From contig NC_084838.1 of assembly GCF_033115175.1 (NCBI RefSeq), forward strand, positions 39,411,468-39,475,467: 64,000 bases of DNA, written 5' to 3'. Positions 12,901-24,900 of this stretch are shown piece by piece (within the stretch, counting starts at the first letter, position 1; each line of letters opens with the position of its first letter). This DNA comes from Lepus europaeus. Lineage: Eukaryota; Chordata; Mammalia; Lagomorpha; Leporidae. Below the pieces are notes generated by a model that was given only the letters and a program-made list of their open reading frames with translations, searched no databases and was not told where the DNA came from. The translations under genes and the position numbers were made by a program.

Positions 12901-15900
12901 AATCAACAACTAGGATCACTCCGGCCTAGCCTTCCCTAGACAACCTCCCCTTTTTCTTAAAGTAATTCCGGTCTGATTCCAGTTCTCCCGGCAATCAGGA
13001 CGTATTGCTTGGAACAGCACTGTGCCCATGTCTGTTATAGATTTTTTTGGAGGATTGAGATGTGTTTCAGTTGTATCTTTCCTTGACATTAAGAAATCCA
13101 GAATGTGGAATAAATTCATACTGGAGAAAAAAATTAAATTAAGTCCTGAATCTCTGACTACAAGTGGTGTCAGAATTCAGAGGAGAGGTTGTGATTATCA
13201 CAGAAACTTCCTTGGAGGAAGGCCTGTTAAAGGGAAGGAAAAGGCGTGTCCAGGGGTAAAGAGCCCAAATAGAGGCCCTAGGTAAGAACTGGGCTGACTG
13301 GGACAGGCTGGAGGAACTGGCCACGTTCAAGGTCTTGAAGGCCCAATAGAGATGTCTTATCTTTACCACGCAGAGCTACTGTAGGTCCCTGAGCAGGGGG
13401 GTAACTTAAAAACCCAGGGTCTGAGGGAGACAGAAATGACGACTGCAAATAGGTTATGCTGCAATGAGTAAGAGCAAGAAACAGAGAAGACTTCAAGCTT
13501 TTGTAGATGTGGGACTGAACTCAGGTGGTGGTAGGGTGGGGAGGTTTTCACGTCCGTCAGTGAGAGTTGGTGAGAAAGGACCTCTTTGCGACAATGGAGA
13601 GGGCACAAAGACAACTGTAAAGTTGGGAGCTTATAGTTGGTGGGAGACAGATTCGTCCCAGCATCTGACATGAAGTGTGTGCTCAGCAAATTATCCCAGC
13701 CTGGGAAGGGAGGCGTCCTGTCCGGACTGGAAGTGGGTTACAAGCTGTTTGTCAGGAAAGTCACTTTTGAAAAAAAGGAAAGAAGAAAAGAGATGGCTAA
13801 CATGGGCAGGGAGGAGGCCAGGCCAGGCCAGGCGCTCCCCTTTACCTTGCTTATCTCCAGTTAAAACCCATATTTTAATTTTGGCTTTGCTCAGGGTCAT
13901 GACTGTCTCAGGAACTCCATCTTGCAGCTTGTCCTCGATGGCTGTGGCCCCTAACAGCTTCAAACAGAGATAGCAGTGAGTGAGGAGAAGGGGGGAGTCG
14001 CAGCATCCACCACTTCCCAGCAACGGCGCAGGGACCTCGGCCTTCTGGCCAGTGAACTGGCTCTGGTGTGGCCTGAGGCTCCCAGGGCGTGAAGCTCAGC
14101 AAACTGCTCCGCACACAGTCAGCTTTTCAACCGTACACTGAAATCAAACGTGGAGCACAGGAAGTTAGGGACCGGATGGGGAAGTCTGGCCCAAGTCACA
14201 CATGAAGCTATGTGCTACTTCTAAACCATCTTTTTTTTTTTTTTATAATTTTATTTGACAGGTAGAGTCATAGACAGCAAGAGAGAGAGAGAGAGACAGA
14301 GACAGAGAGAAAGGTCTTCCTTCCGTTGGTTCACTCCACAAATGGCCGCTACTGCCGACGCAGCACTGATCCGAAGTCAGGAGCCAGGTGCTTCCTCCTG
14401 GTCTTCCATGCGGGTCGGGTTCAGGGGCCCAAGCACTTGGGCCATCCTTCACTGCACTCCCAGGCCATAACAGAGAGCTGGACTGGAAGAGGAGCAACCG
14501 GGACTAGAACCCGGTGCCCATATGGGATGCCGGCACTGCAGGCGGAGGATTAACCAAGTGAGCCACGGTGCCCCCCGCCCCCATCTCTGTTTTGTTTTCT
14601 TCCTTTGCTTCATAGCATGCTTCCTGGCCCTGCAAGTGGTGGATTCTACACAAAGGATCCCTGTATCCACTGTAGCATTTCCTGTAACCCTACAAGGACT
14701 GGCAGGTTCCCTACCACCCCTGCTAGGGACTAAAAGAGTCCTGGCCCGCTGCCGTGTCTTCCCTCTCTCACACTCCAGCAGGCCCTCTTTCTCTGTCTTG
14801 TGTCCTCCTGTTCTTTCCTCCTTACTCACACGGTTCCAGCCACACTGGCTGCCTTGCTGTCCAGCTGACAAGCTGGGCCTGCTCTTTTTGCAGGGGATTT
14901 TCTCTCGCCATTACTTCTGTCTGGAAAGCTATGCTTCAGTGGTTGCTTGGCTTGCCACCTTCTGCAGGTCCTCCTTCCACTGACAGCTAACCACCTTATT
15001 TACAATAGCAGCCAGGCACTGGTGTTGTCAGGTGCAGCAGGTTAAGCCACTGCCTGTGATGCCGACATCCCCTATCAGAGCGCCAGTTTGAGTCCTAACT
15101 GCTCTGCTTTTGATCCAGCTGCCTGCAAATGGGCCTGGGAAGGCAGTGGAGATGGTCTGAGGGCAAAGACCTGAGCCCACATGGGACACCCAGACAGAGT
15201 TCCTGGTTCCTGACTTCAGCTTGGCCCAACCATGACTGTTGTGGTTATTTAGGGAGTTGAACCAGCAGATGGAAGATCTCTTTCTCTCTCTACCTCTTGC
15301 TCTCTCTCTGTCACTCTGCCTTTCAAATAAGTAAAATAAATCTTAAAAAAATAGTAGCAATGCTTCCCCTTCCACCCTGCTCCAAAACACAGAGCATCTG
15401 CTGGCACCCCCTTTCTTCCTGACTTTATTTTTCCCCTTAGCACTTCCCCCATTTGCCATATTACATATGTTACCTTTTGTCTGCTTATTGCTACAGGCCC
15501 AGTGCCTGGTACACAGGAGGCACTTAATAAATGGAAGAATGAGTGAATTTCTTTTGTCTTGACTATTCCGTCAGTTCATTACAGGTTCCCTAACCTGCGC
15601 ATTATGCGGATCCTGATCTCTCCTACATTACTTAGCTCCTGGGAGCAGCTTAAAGATAAGGAACACTGCGAGAAAGATAAAAATTACAGCTAATGCATTT
15701 TTCATTATGGATTCAGAGGATCCAAAGTATACAGAATCAACTTCCATTCCAGGAGCCAGGTCCCTGGCACAGAGCTCCGGAGTGCTCCTGCCAGGGCTGC
15801 CTCTCCCTCCTCTCAGAGAGAGCCTGCAGCCATCGATCCTCCGAAAGTCACCCTCAGGACCTTTGCAGAGTCTGTCGGTAGCTGACCCACCCCTAGCCTG

Positions 15901-18900
15901 CCCCTTGTTTCCTGACACTAACCATCAAGTCCTTTTCAACCTCTTCATAGACAACTGATAATTTTTTTTCCCGATTATCCAAAGACAGACAGGCTTCACT
16001 GTGCTTCATGGCCCAGGTCCGGAAGAACTTGTTGTCCAGTTCGCGGTAGGCCACTATTAGTGTGCGCAGCCCTTCACTGGCAAAATCCTGGAAGACAAAT
16101 GTGTGACAGGTGGGCCTGGGCTGGACCAAGGCCCAGTTAAGGGAGTGGCGGGCTCACGCCACAGGTCTCATCTGCCTGCAAAATAGGATTGAATTGTCAG
16201 CATCGTCCCCAGTCTAAGAAGAAAGCAGCCACTGGATTTTCTCAGCAAAATGTCCCAGGAGTGGAGCCGGCAGAAGCTGGAAGACCGCGCGTTCCTGAGA
16301 CAGAAGATTCTAGACTTAGTCACAGCTTATAATTCACCATAGATCGTTTGCTATGTGACTGTGAAAAACCACGTCCTCTAGGTTTCCTTCTTGTAAAATG
16401 GGGATAATTCACCCTCTAAAGAGAGGACAATGAAGACTATGAATAATAACAAGAAATTGTTATACAAATAATAAAAATGCTACTTCTTTTAAATAAGCAT
16501 ACACTCATCGTAATTTTCCTCTTCTCCATTTCTTCCTTCTTCAAAACTCAATATTTTTTTTTAAAAGATTTTATTTATTTATTTATTTGAGAGGCAGAGT
16601 TAGAGAGGGAGAGACAGAGGGAAAGGTCTTCCATCTGCTGCTTCACTCCCCAAATGGCCACAAAGACCGGAGCTGAGCCAATCTGAAACCAGAAGCCAGG
16701 AGCTTCTTCTGGGTCTCCCATGTGGGTGCAGGGGCCGAAGCACTTGGGCCATCACATATAACTTTCCCAGGCCATAGCAGAGAGTTGGATTGGAGGAGGA
16801 GCAGCTGGGACATGAACTGGCACCCATATGGGGGAGGCTTAGCCTACACAGTGCCGGCCCCTCCACTTGTGTGGTTCTTTACTTCTGTTAGCTCAGTTGA
16901 TTACAGGTAGCCAGCTGTGTTCCTGAGGCTACTGCTAAAAGGCTCTCTGGATGAGTTAGCATCTTTTTGCTCCTTGGCCACTAACCATAGCCACCTTGCA
17001 GGAGTGTAGGTCATATAAGAGGCTGGGTGAGAGAATGGGTGGTTTAGAGAGGAACTCACATCCATCTAAGTGTGGGTTAAGACTAGATTTTGTATATTGA
17101 GAATGGCACGTAAAGCAACAATTCTACAAAATTGCTGCTATAGTGAACTGCAAAGTAATTCACTTTAGCATTTAAAAGCAAAAAGAAACAGAATTTGTTC
17201 CTAGCTCCCTGTGTGGCTCCTGTGTGTGTGATGCTCACTGTTAGGTGAAATTAACACAAGGCATACTTGTAGGAACACCATCTCTACAGCCTCTGTTCTA
17301 TGGGCAGCTTTGAAAGCTCCAGATATCTCAGGATACTTTTTTTAAAAAAAATATTTATTTATTTATTTGAAAGTCAGAGTTACACAGAGAGAGAAGGAGA
17401 GGCAAAGAGAGAGGTCTTCCATCTGCTGGCTCACTCCCCAAGAGGCTGCAATGGCCAGAGCTGCGCTGATCCAAAGCCAGGAACCAGGAGCTTCTTCCAG
17501 GACTCCCACATGGGTGCAGGGACCCAAGGACTTGGGCCATCTTCTACTGCTTTCCCAGGCCATAGCAGAGAGCTGGATTTGAAGTGGAGCAGCCAGGTCT
17601 CGAACCAGTGCCCATATGGGATGCCGGTGCTTCAGGCCAAGGTGTTAACCCACTTTGCCACAGTGCCAGCCCCAGGAGACTTCTTAAGAAAGAAGTAATG
17701 TATGTAGAAACTGGTTTTATTTATTTATTTTTGATTTTTAAAAACTTTATTTCAACATAGCTATGCTTACAGAAATATGTTCACATTGGTTAATAGAACA
17801 CAATTTAAATTTAACTTATCTGACAATTTTGACAGAAATCCTGGCACATAGTTTAAGGTTTTTAAAAAAAGGATTTTCAGCTTGATACATTTTTATTTAT
17901 TTATTTATTTATTTTGACAGGGCAGCAGAAGATGACCCAAGTGTTCGGGTCCCTACCACCCATGTGGGAGACCCAGATGAAGCTCTTGGCTCCTGGCTTC
18001 AGCCAGGTACAGTGCTGGCCAGTGTGATCATTTGGGGGATGAGCTGGCAGATGGAAGATCTCTCTCTTTCTGTCTCTCCCTGACTTTCAAATAAATAAAT
18101 AAATAAATATTTTTAAAAATCTTCCATCAAATGCTGCACAAGAAGGCAGCAAAAACCTTGAGAAATTTACCCTTGGCTTGCCTCAGAAACACATACTGTA
18201 TAAAATTGGTACAGTAAAACATTGCTGTAGGGGCCAGTGCTGTGGTGTAGTAGGTTAAGCATCTGCCTGCAGTGCTGGCATCCCATAAAGGTGACAGTTC
18301 AAATCCCAGCTGCTCCTCTTCCGATCCAGCTCTCTGCTATGGCCTGGCAAAGCAGTATAAAATGGCCCAAGTGCTTGGGCCCCTGCACCCACATGGAAAC
18401 CTGGAAGAAGCTCCTGGCTCCTGGCTTTGGGTCAGTGCAGCTCCAGCCATTGTGGCCATCTGGGGAGTGAACCAGCGGATGGAAGACCTCTCGGTTTCTC
18501 TCTCTGTGTGTCTGTAACTCTGCCTCTTAATAAACAAATCTTAAAAAAATAAACCGCTGCTGTAATGTTTCAATGCCAGTGTACAAAGTCTCCTGACTAC
18601 TGAGGAAGGGGACAGGCAGGAGCCAGAAACTGGTTTCAGCTGGGATACAGAGGAGAGGACTTGAGAAGCTTAACAGCACATTAGTCCACTCAACAAGTCA
18701 CTTAGTGGATGTGTTAGCGATAGTGGTCATCACTATTGCTGTGTGTGTATGTGTCTGTGTGGGGGGGCTGTTGGACTCTCTCAGGCTCATCATTAACGGC
18801 TGACAGATGACAGGACAGTCAGGCCCTACTCTTAAGCTTGGTAGCTGGAACTGTGTGGAGAGCTGTGACACAGCCTTATCACTCCCTCTGCAGCCAGTCT

Positions 18901-21900
18901 GTGGAAATGCTCTCTGGAAAGGTGTCCCAAGCCCTGTCTCCGTGGAGTTGCCCAGGTGGAGACTGCAGTTCATGGAGTGGGAATCACCCAACATGCGGCC
19001 TTTGGTGACTGGCTTCTTTCACTTCGCGTACTGTTCCCGTTTGGTTGCCTGCATTAGTGTCTCGTTTCTTTTTATTGACAAACACCATTCCGGCGCGTTC
19101 CATGTGTCCCTCAGCCCCTGACGGACACTCCCTGTCGTGACAGACTGCTGTGAACGCGGTGGACAGCCTCCCTCGCCCGGGAAACGCACCTAGCCGTGGA
19201 GATGGTGCATTGCACCATAACCTTACCCTTCACCCTTTGAGGAAGTGCCGGACTCTTGCCAAGCAGCGGCGCCGTTTTACCTTCCCGTCAACGACATATG
19301 GCGGTGCTAACATCTCCATCCTTGTTGACGCTCGTTACTGTCTGAGCACTTTTCTACTTTGGCCATCTCAGCTAGGTATAATGTGGTTTGCATTACACAT
19401 AGCTTTGATTCGCATTTCCCTGACGACTAATGACGTGGAACATCTCGTCAGATGCTCACGCCTACTTGTTCCCTGACTTTTGGCTATGGATTAACACGGA
19501 ATCAGGCCAAAATAGCCTAATAAAGTAGCATTCTCTCTATTCTATTTACTTTAATAAATATGATAAACATTTTAATCTGACCCCTGCCCATCCTGTCTTT
19601 CACTCTCTCCTTACTCCCACAAGTCTTTGTATATCCAGGTTTAGGGGTAGAAACCCTGGGGAGTACAAATCCGGCTTTGCTTTCTGACATCAGCAGGCTG
19701 AATCGCTTTCTCTTTTTGATATATCTGGAATCCCAGAGGGTGATCATAGGGTCAGATGTGGGGGCATCCTTGGGGATTCCAATCCTGTGGACAGCAGAGG
19801 GAGGTATCAGACAGCCCCTAAATAGCTCAGGAATGGGCTTGCTGCTCTACACCCTAAAGGCTGTCTGTCCTCACGGAGGCTGCTGGGGTGGGCCCTCCCC
19901 ACCCTCCCAGGGCAGCAGACCCTGTTCTGAAACAAATTCCAGGTCTGACCTTGGGACCTTCTGAGCCAGGAATCAGAGCTATTCTGATTCTGTAAGTGTT
20001 CCCAAAGGCACAGTTTCATCACGCCTCTGGTTCCCGTCCCATCCAACTTGTTGACACAGAACTTGGCAAAGTGGCCAGTGAGAATCTCACAGATGAGGTA
20101 GTTTTATTCTTCCACCAACTAAAGAGACACAGATATCAATATACTCCCCCTCAAAAACACACTGACATGAGGACACAAATATGGACACATTTCCAGAGAT
20201 CGAGAACCACTCCCAGCTTCCCTCTCCTGTAACCTACTTACATCTAAGTGTTCCAGGGTCATATCACAGAGGGGAACACAGGTTGGATGAAGCAGCTCAC
20301 AGATGATGGTGTCTGCACCCTTGCAGAACAACATTACCCGATTTTCAGGCGTCCGCACTACAAACAAGCAAATGGAAGAAGGTGACCACGCAGGGCTACG
20401 GTCTGGGCTGCCGAGGGACAGCAGGCGGCTGCTGCCTCTGACATTAGTTCCAGATACCTTTAGAGGCTAGGCACAGGATAAATGACGTGCTGAGGGCTGG
20501 CGACGGTGTGAGAAGGGCTGATGGAATGCATGCTTCCATGTGTTCAGTATCCTCTGTGGAATGAATATTCTGCTGCAGAATCACATTTAGCTTCTCAATC
20601 CAAGCCCAGAGCAAGGCCCTCACCTAACAAGGACCAAGGATGGAAAATGTCCTTCCTTTTTCAGTCTGAGTCCCAAACTAACGGAGAAAGCAAGACAGAA
20701 TGAACTTCCCTTCTACAGCTGTCCCTTGGTATCTGTAGGGAAATTGGCTCTGGAGCCCCCCTCCCCAGATACTAAAATATGTGCAGCTCAAGTGCCTTTG
20801 TAGGGTAGTATAGGACTTGCATATAACCTATGCATCCTTCCCACATGCTTTCAACCATCTCTATTTTCCTTACAATGTCTAACAACGTAAGTGCCATGTA
20901 AATAGTCACTATCCTGTATTGTTTAGGGAATAATAAGGAAAAAAATGTAGCATTCAGAACAGATGCACATTTTTTCAAAAATTTTCAATCCACATTTGGT
21001 TGAATCCATGGATGTGGAAGCTGCAGCTACAAGGGTCAACTGTATTATCTGTTCCTACCTTACTCCATGTCCAGGCTTTATGCATTTATTCTCTGTCCAT
21101 ATCTTGGCTTTGAGGGTACTGACAAGCCATTACCCAGGAACACCAGAGAAGAGACTTGGCATATGGTAGTAAGTCCCCATATGTGTGTGTATACTATGAG
21201 GGAGACTGTGGAAGTGGGAATGGCTGTGTGTATGTGCGTGCGTATGTGTGTGTGTGAGGCACAGGACCTACAAGAAGACATGTGAGTGGGAAAAAGCATT
21301 TGTGTGTAGGTAAAAGAGAAAGTCAATCTGTGAATGTGCGTGAAGTTCAAAGAAGGGGAGAAGGCCGGCTGGAGAGGTGCACCTACCAATAACAGACATC
21401 CTCTTGCGCACATTGTTGAAGTCCAAAATCGCCAGCAGCTGGTAGACTCTTGTTTCCCCCATTTCCACCACCGTGATAGTCTCAGAGGTGCGGGAACGGA
21501 ACACAAAGCCAAAGTTCCTGGCAGCAGTGACCAGGGCGCCTTCGTCGGGGGACTGAGCCTGGTACACAAGCTCACCTGACAGGAGAGAAGAGGGCAAGCA
21601 GGGCCCACGTAGATGAGTGCTGAAGTCCACCCAGAATGGAGCCCAGGAGAGGACCTCTTTCTTCAAAACTTTCCCACAAGTCTGCCACTAAAAATCCAGA
21701 CTGCAAAGAATGTGTGTGCCACTGTTCCTTCAGAATATTTTCAAGTCATTCCATAGACCTGAGTTGGTATTACAAAGATATATGGTATAGGCAACGTACA
21801 CAAACAAATGAAACATAGCAATTATCTCTAGGTAAAGGTGCACCCCACCCAAACTTACTAGGCCCAGAACCACAAAATCTGGAAGGAAACTGAATTTTTA

Positions 21901-24900
21901 ACAAATCTCTTGGGTGATTCTCCTGTACGTAGTGTAAGGCGCTCCTGTAGAAGATGACCACAACATTGGTAAACACTGCTCTAAGTTGATAAGCTTGATG
22001 GTTTAGCAAACAACGAAAAATACCTACGTGAATGAAGGGCATCACCCTTGAAACAACCCTGGGAAGCTAAATGGCTCAGTCCGTGAAATCAGGCTTCCGA
22101 TCTGCTATTAGTCATTTCTGGATCTCCTGTGTTAGCGTGTTACCACAACCTGTGGTACATTTTGGGATTTCTGAAGGTCAATATGATTTTTTCAGTGTTT
22201 TAGTCAAATTTTATGGGTACTGAAATGTGAATTTTAGATAGCTTTTATATGTCACAAAACTATGTTGACTTTTTTCCTCAACCATTCAAAGAAAACAAAA
22301 TCATTCTTGGGCTTTATAAAAACAGGCAATGTGCCAGATTTAGCCAATGGACCATAGATTGTTGACCCGTCCCTAGCAAAAGACACAACTGGCTTCACTG
22401 ACTACTTATCACTTGAGAGAAATGCCATCATGTTGTCTAGAATCATACACATCTGGACTGCACAGTCTAGGCTTGGGCATGGTAAAGGCAGGAACACGTG
22501 TCTACATAGCAGTATTTTTGTCAAGGCCAGTCTGTGGGGCCCTATTTGGCATCTTATTTTTTCCCTTAGATTACTGGCAATATCTACACTTACATGCAAT
22601 TTGATTTTTAAAACAGGCATCAACAAGACTCAACTTGTGAATGAGGTAGTGGAGGAGTGTAATTTTAGGTTGAATAGATGATGTATCTGCTGGGCAAATG
22701 AGGCCATTTTCTTGTGTGCAAACAAAGATGAAGCCAAGTATGCTTCCAATACCAGCAGCTTGTTGGAATGGCAGATCCAGAGAGGCATGTGGTGAGGGTG
22801 AGGCTTGGGGGGATGGGGGAGACATAAGATTTAACTTCTCATGCCCTTCTTGATGGTAGGATTTTAGGCAAGTAACTTACTTAATCTTTTTTACCTTTCC
22901 TTCCTTCCTTCCTTCCTTCCTTCCTTCCTTCCTTCCTTCCTTCCTTCCTTCCTTCCTTCCTTTCTTTTTGTTCTTTTTTTCTTTTTACCTTTAGTTTCTT
23001 TCTCTATAAAATGGGGGTCAATTTTCTGGGTTTGCCTATCTCAAAGGACTATTGTGAAGATTGTAGGAGGTGATATAAATGAAAGCAATTTATAGCACTG
23101 TAAAGTGATATTTACATCCTCATTTAAAGTATTCAAACTGGTAAGAGTATATTAAAGAGCACTTTGGCTTTAAAGGATTGGCTGCCTAAATTCTTGTTTG
23201 TTAAAGAAAAAATGTCTTTTAAATTTATAATCAGCTACTTCTCATTGCTCTGAAAGAGTTTGGGTAAACTGATGGGTGACACAGTCACATTCAATTACTG
23301 AAGAAACAAGGATATGTGGAGCTGCCTTTCAACTGTGCAGTGACAGGGGACACCTCAACTCTGCCTTCAGGAAGCCTTATCCGAGCCAGGGGGGCTGATC
23401 TGAGGGACAATTCAAATGGACAGGACATCACAGAATGTCAAGGTCAGACGCTCCTTTCAATGGCACCACATCTGACCCCCTGTTTAATGACTCTTCTACA
23501 CCAGGAGTTATCTTCTGCTTGACTATCTCCAGTGACGGCAAGCTCAGCGCTTGTGTTGAGTGTCTGTTGGTTGTCGTACATTAGGCCACCACAGATCACT
23601 GAGCACGCCCACCAGCAACCAACCCAGACTCTGCCACACATTCCCGGTCCATGAGGCCTGAAGCCTCTCCTCACCTTCTACTTTCTCCTCTGACATCACC
23701 GTATGACACAATGAGAGCGACAGGAAAAACAAGTGTACCCAGTGATCTCCCTTTGTCACCGCTTCCACCAAAGTCTTGTCATAAAATGAGAACTTAGGAT
23801 CAGCCAGTTTGTTGTAGGCAAAGTCGATCTTGTCTTTCTGCAACAAATATGTCAGAACATACTTCTCAGCAGCGGCTTGGCACTTTGTGGACAACTTGGG
23901 GGCGATCTCTGGAATGTGTTGAGAGCATTCAAGAGGATGAGAAGGGCAAAGCAAGATAAGCAGAGGAGGCACTGCTGGCTTCTAAGGCCATTGTAGCTCT
24001 GACCTGGATCCTCCATGCACAGGGGCCAGAAAACACCCTTCCCACAGGAGACGAGCACAGACCCTTCCCGAGCCCAGCTATTCTGAATGACTAACGGCCA
24101 TCCTCACACTCTACTCTTCTGAGTCCCAAACTCTTAATCCAACCGGAGGCTATTAGAGGGCAAGTGCTCCCTAACAGGAAGTGGTATCCAGAAAGTTTTC
24201 TTTCTGGTTGCTTCCTGCCTGAATTTGGGTGCTGACAAGGGAACACAGTCCTAGGTAAGGTGGTATCACCATGCTGCACTGTTCCTCTCTGGTCCCACAA
24301 GCATTAAAAAGAGACTAGAGAGGAATATTGCAAGACAGAGGCAAGGCCATATGACAAGGAAGCTTCAGTACATGCTTGTTGTCCACAGACTTCATTTTGC
24401 TTCATCTATCAGCGTCCCTGATCCTTCGGGCCTCTGATCCTCCTGGCCATTTGCTCCTATTTTAGCTCTCACCTCCCTCTTTGGACCAACTATTCACTAA
24501 CGGTTTCCTGGGATATGACCTTGGCTCCTTCAGAGACCTTGACTCTTATTCTCCCTTTCAGCTAGGCTGCAAGTGGTCACCTTGGGAAAACACTTTTTTT
24601 CTGGTTCAGCTTGGCTCTGGAGTGTGATGTTACTAACACATTTCTCCTGCCTATACCAGAACTTGCACAGATCTTTCTTCAGTTCTCTATAGTTGTGGTG
24701 CTACCTGGTCTGGGCCCCAACATATATCGAATTCAGACACAATTGTCCTGCTTGGTTCTCTAGGGGGGAAAGAGGAGCTTGTAGTGAGTTACATCAACTC
24801 TTTCCTATTAGCTCATCTAAAGGGGGTTTAGTCAGAGGAAGGTGGTCAGCCAAGCCCTTGACCTGGCCAAACATAGACTTATGAACTCAGGGAAGTTCAT

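Noticed and set aside
13951-13959. Alternative acceptor GTTAG two codons into the exon at 13846
   Set aside because: It would delete two conserved leucines before GATAIED; the AAG site keeps them.
21184-21262. Coding or structured RNA in the TG-rich stretch
   Set aside because: Simple dinucleotide-like sequence with no conserved fold visible.
23544-23972. Longer N-terminal extension of the N-domain exon
   Set aside because: The open frame continues upstream by chance; the TTTGTTGCAG acceptor and the phase from the 44-base exon fix the start at 23837.
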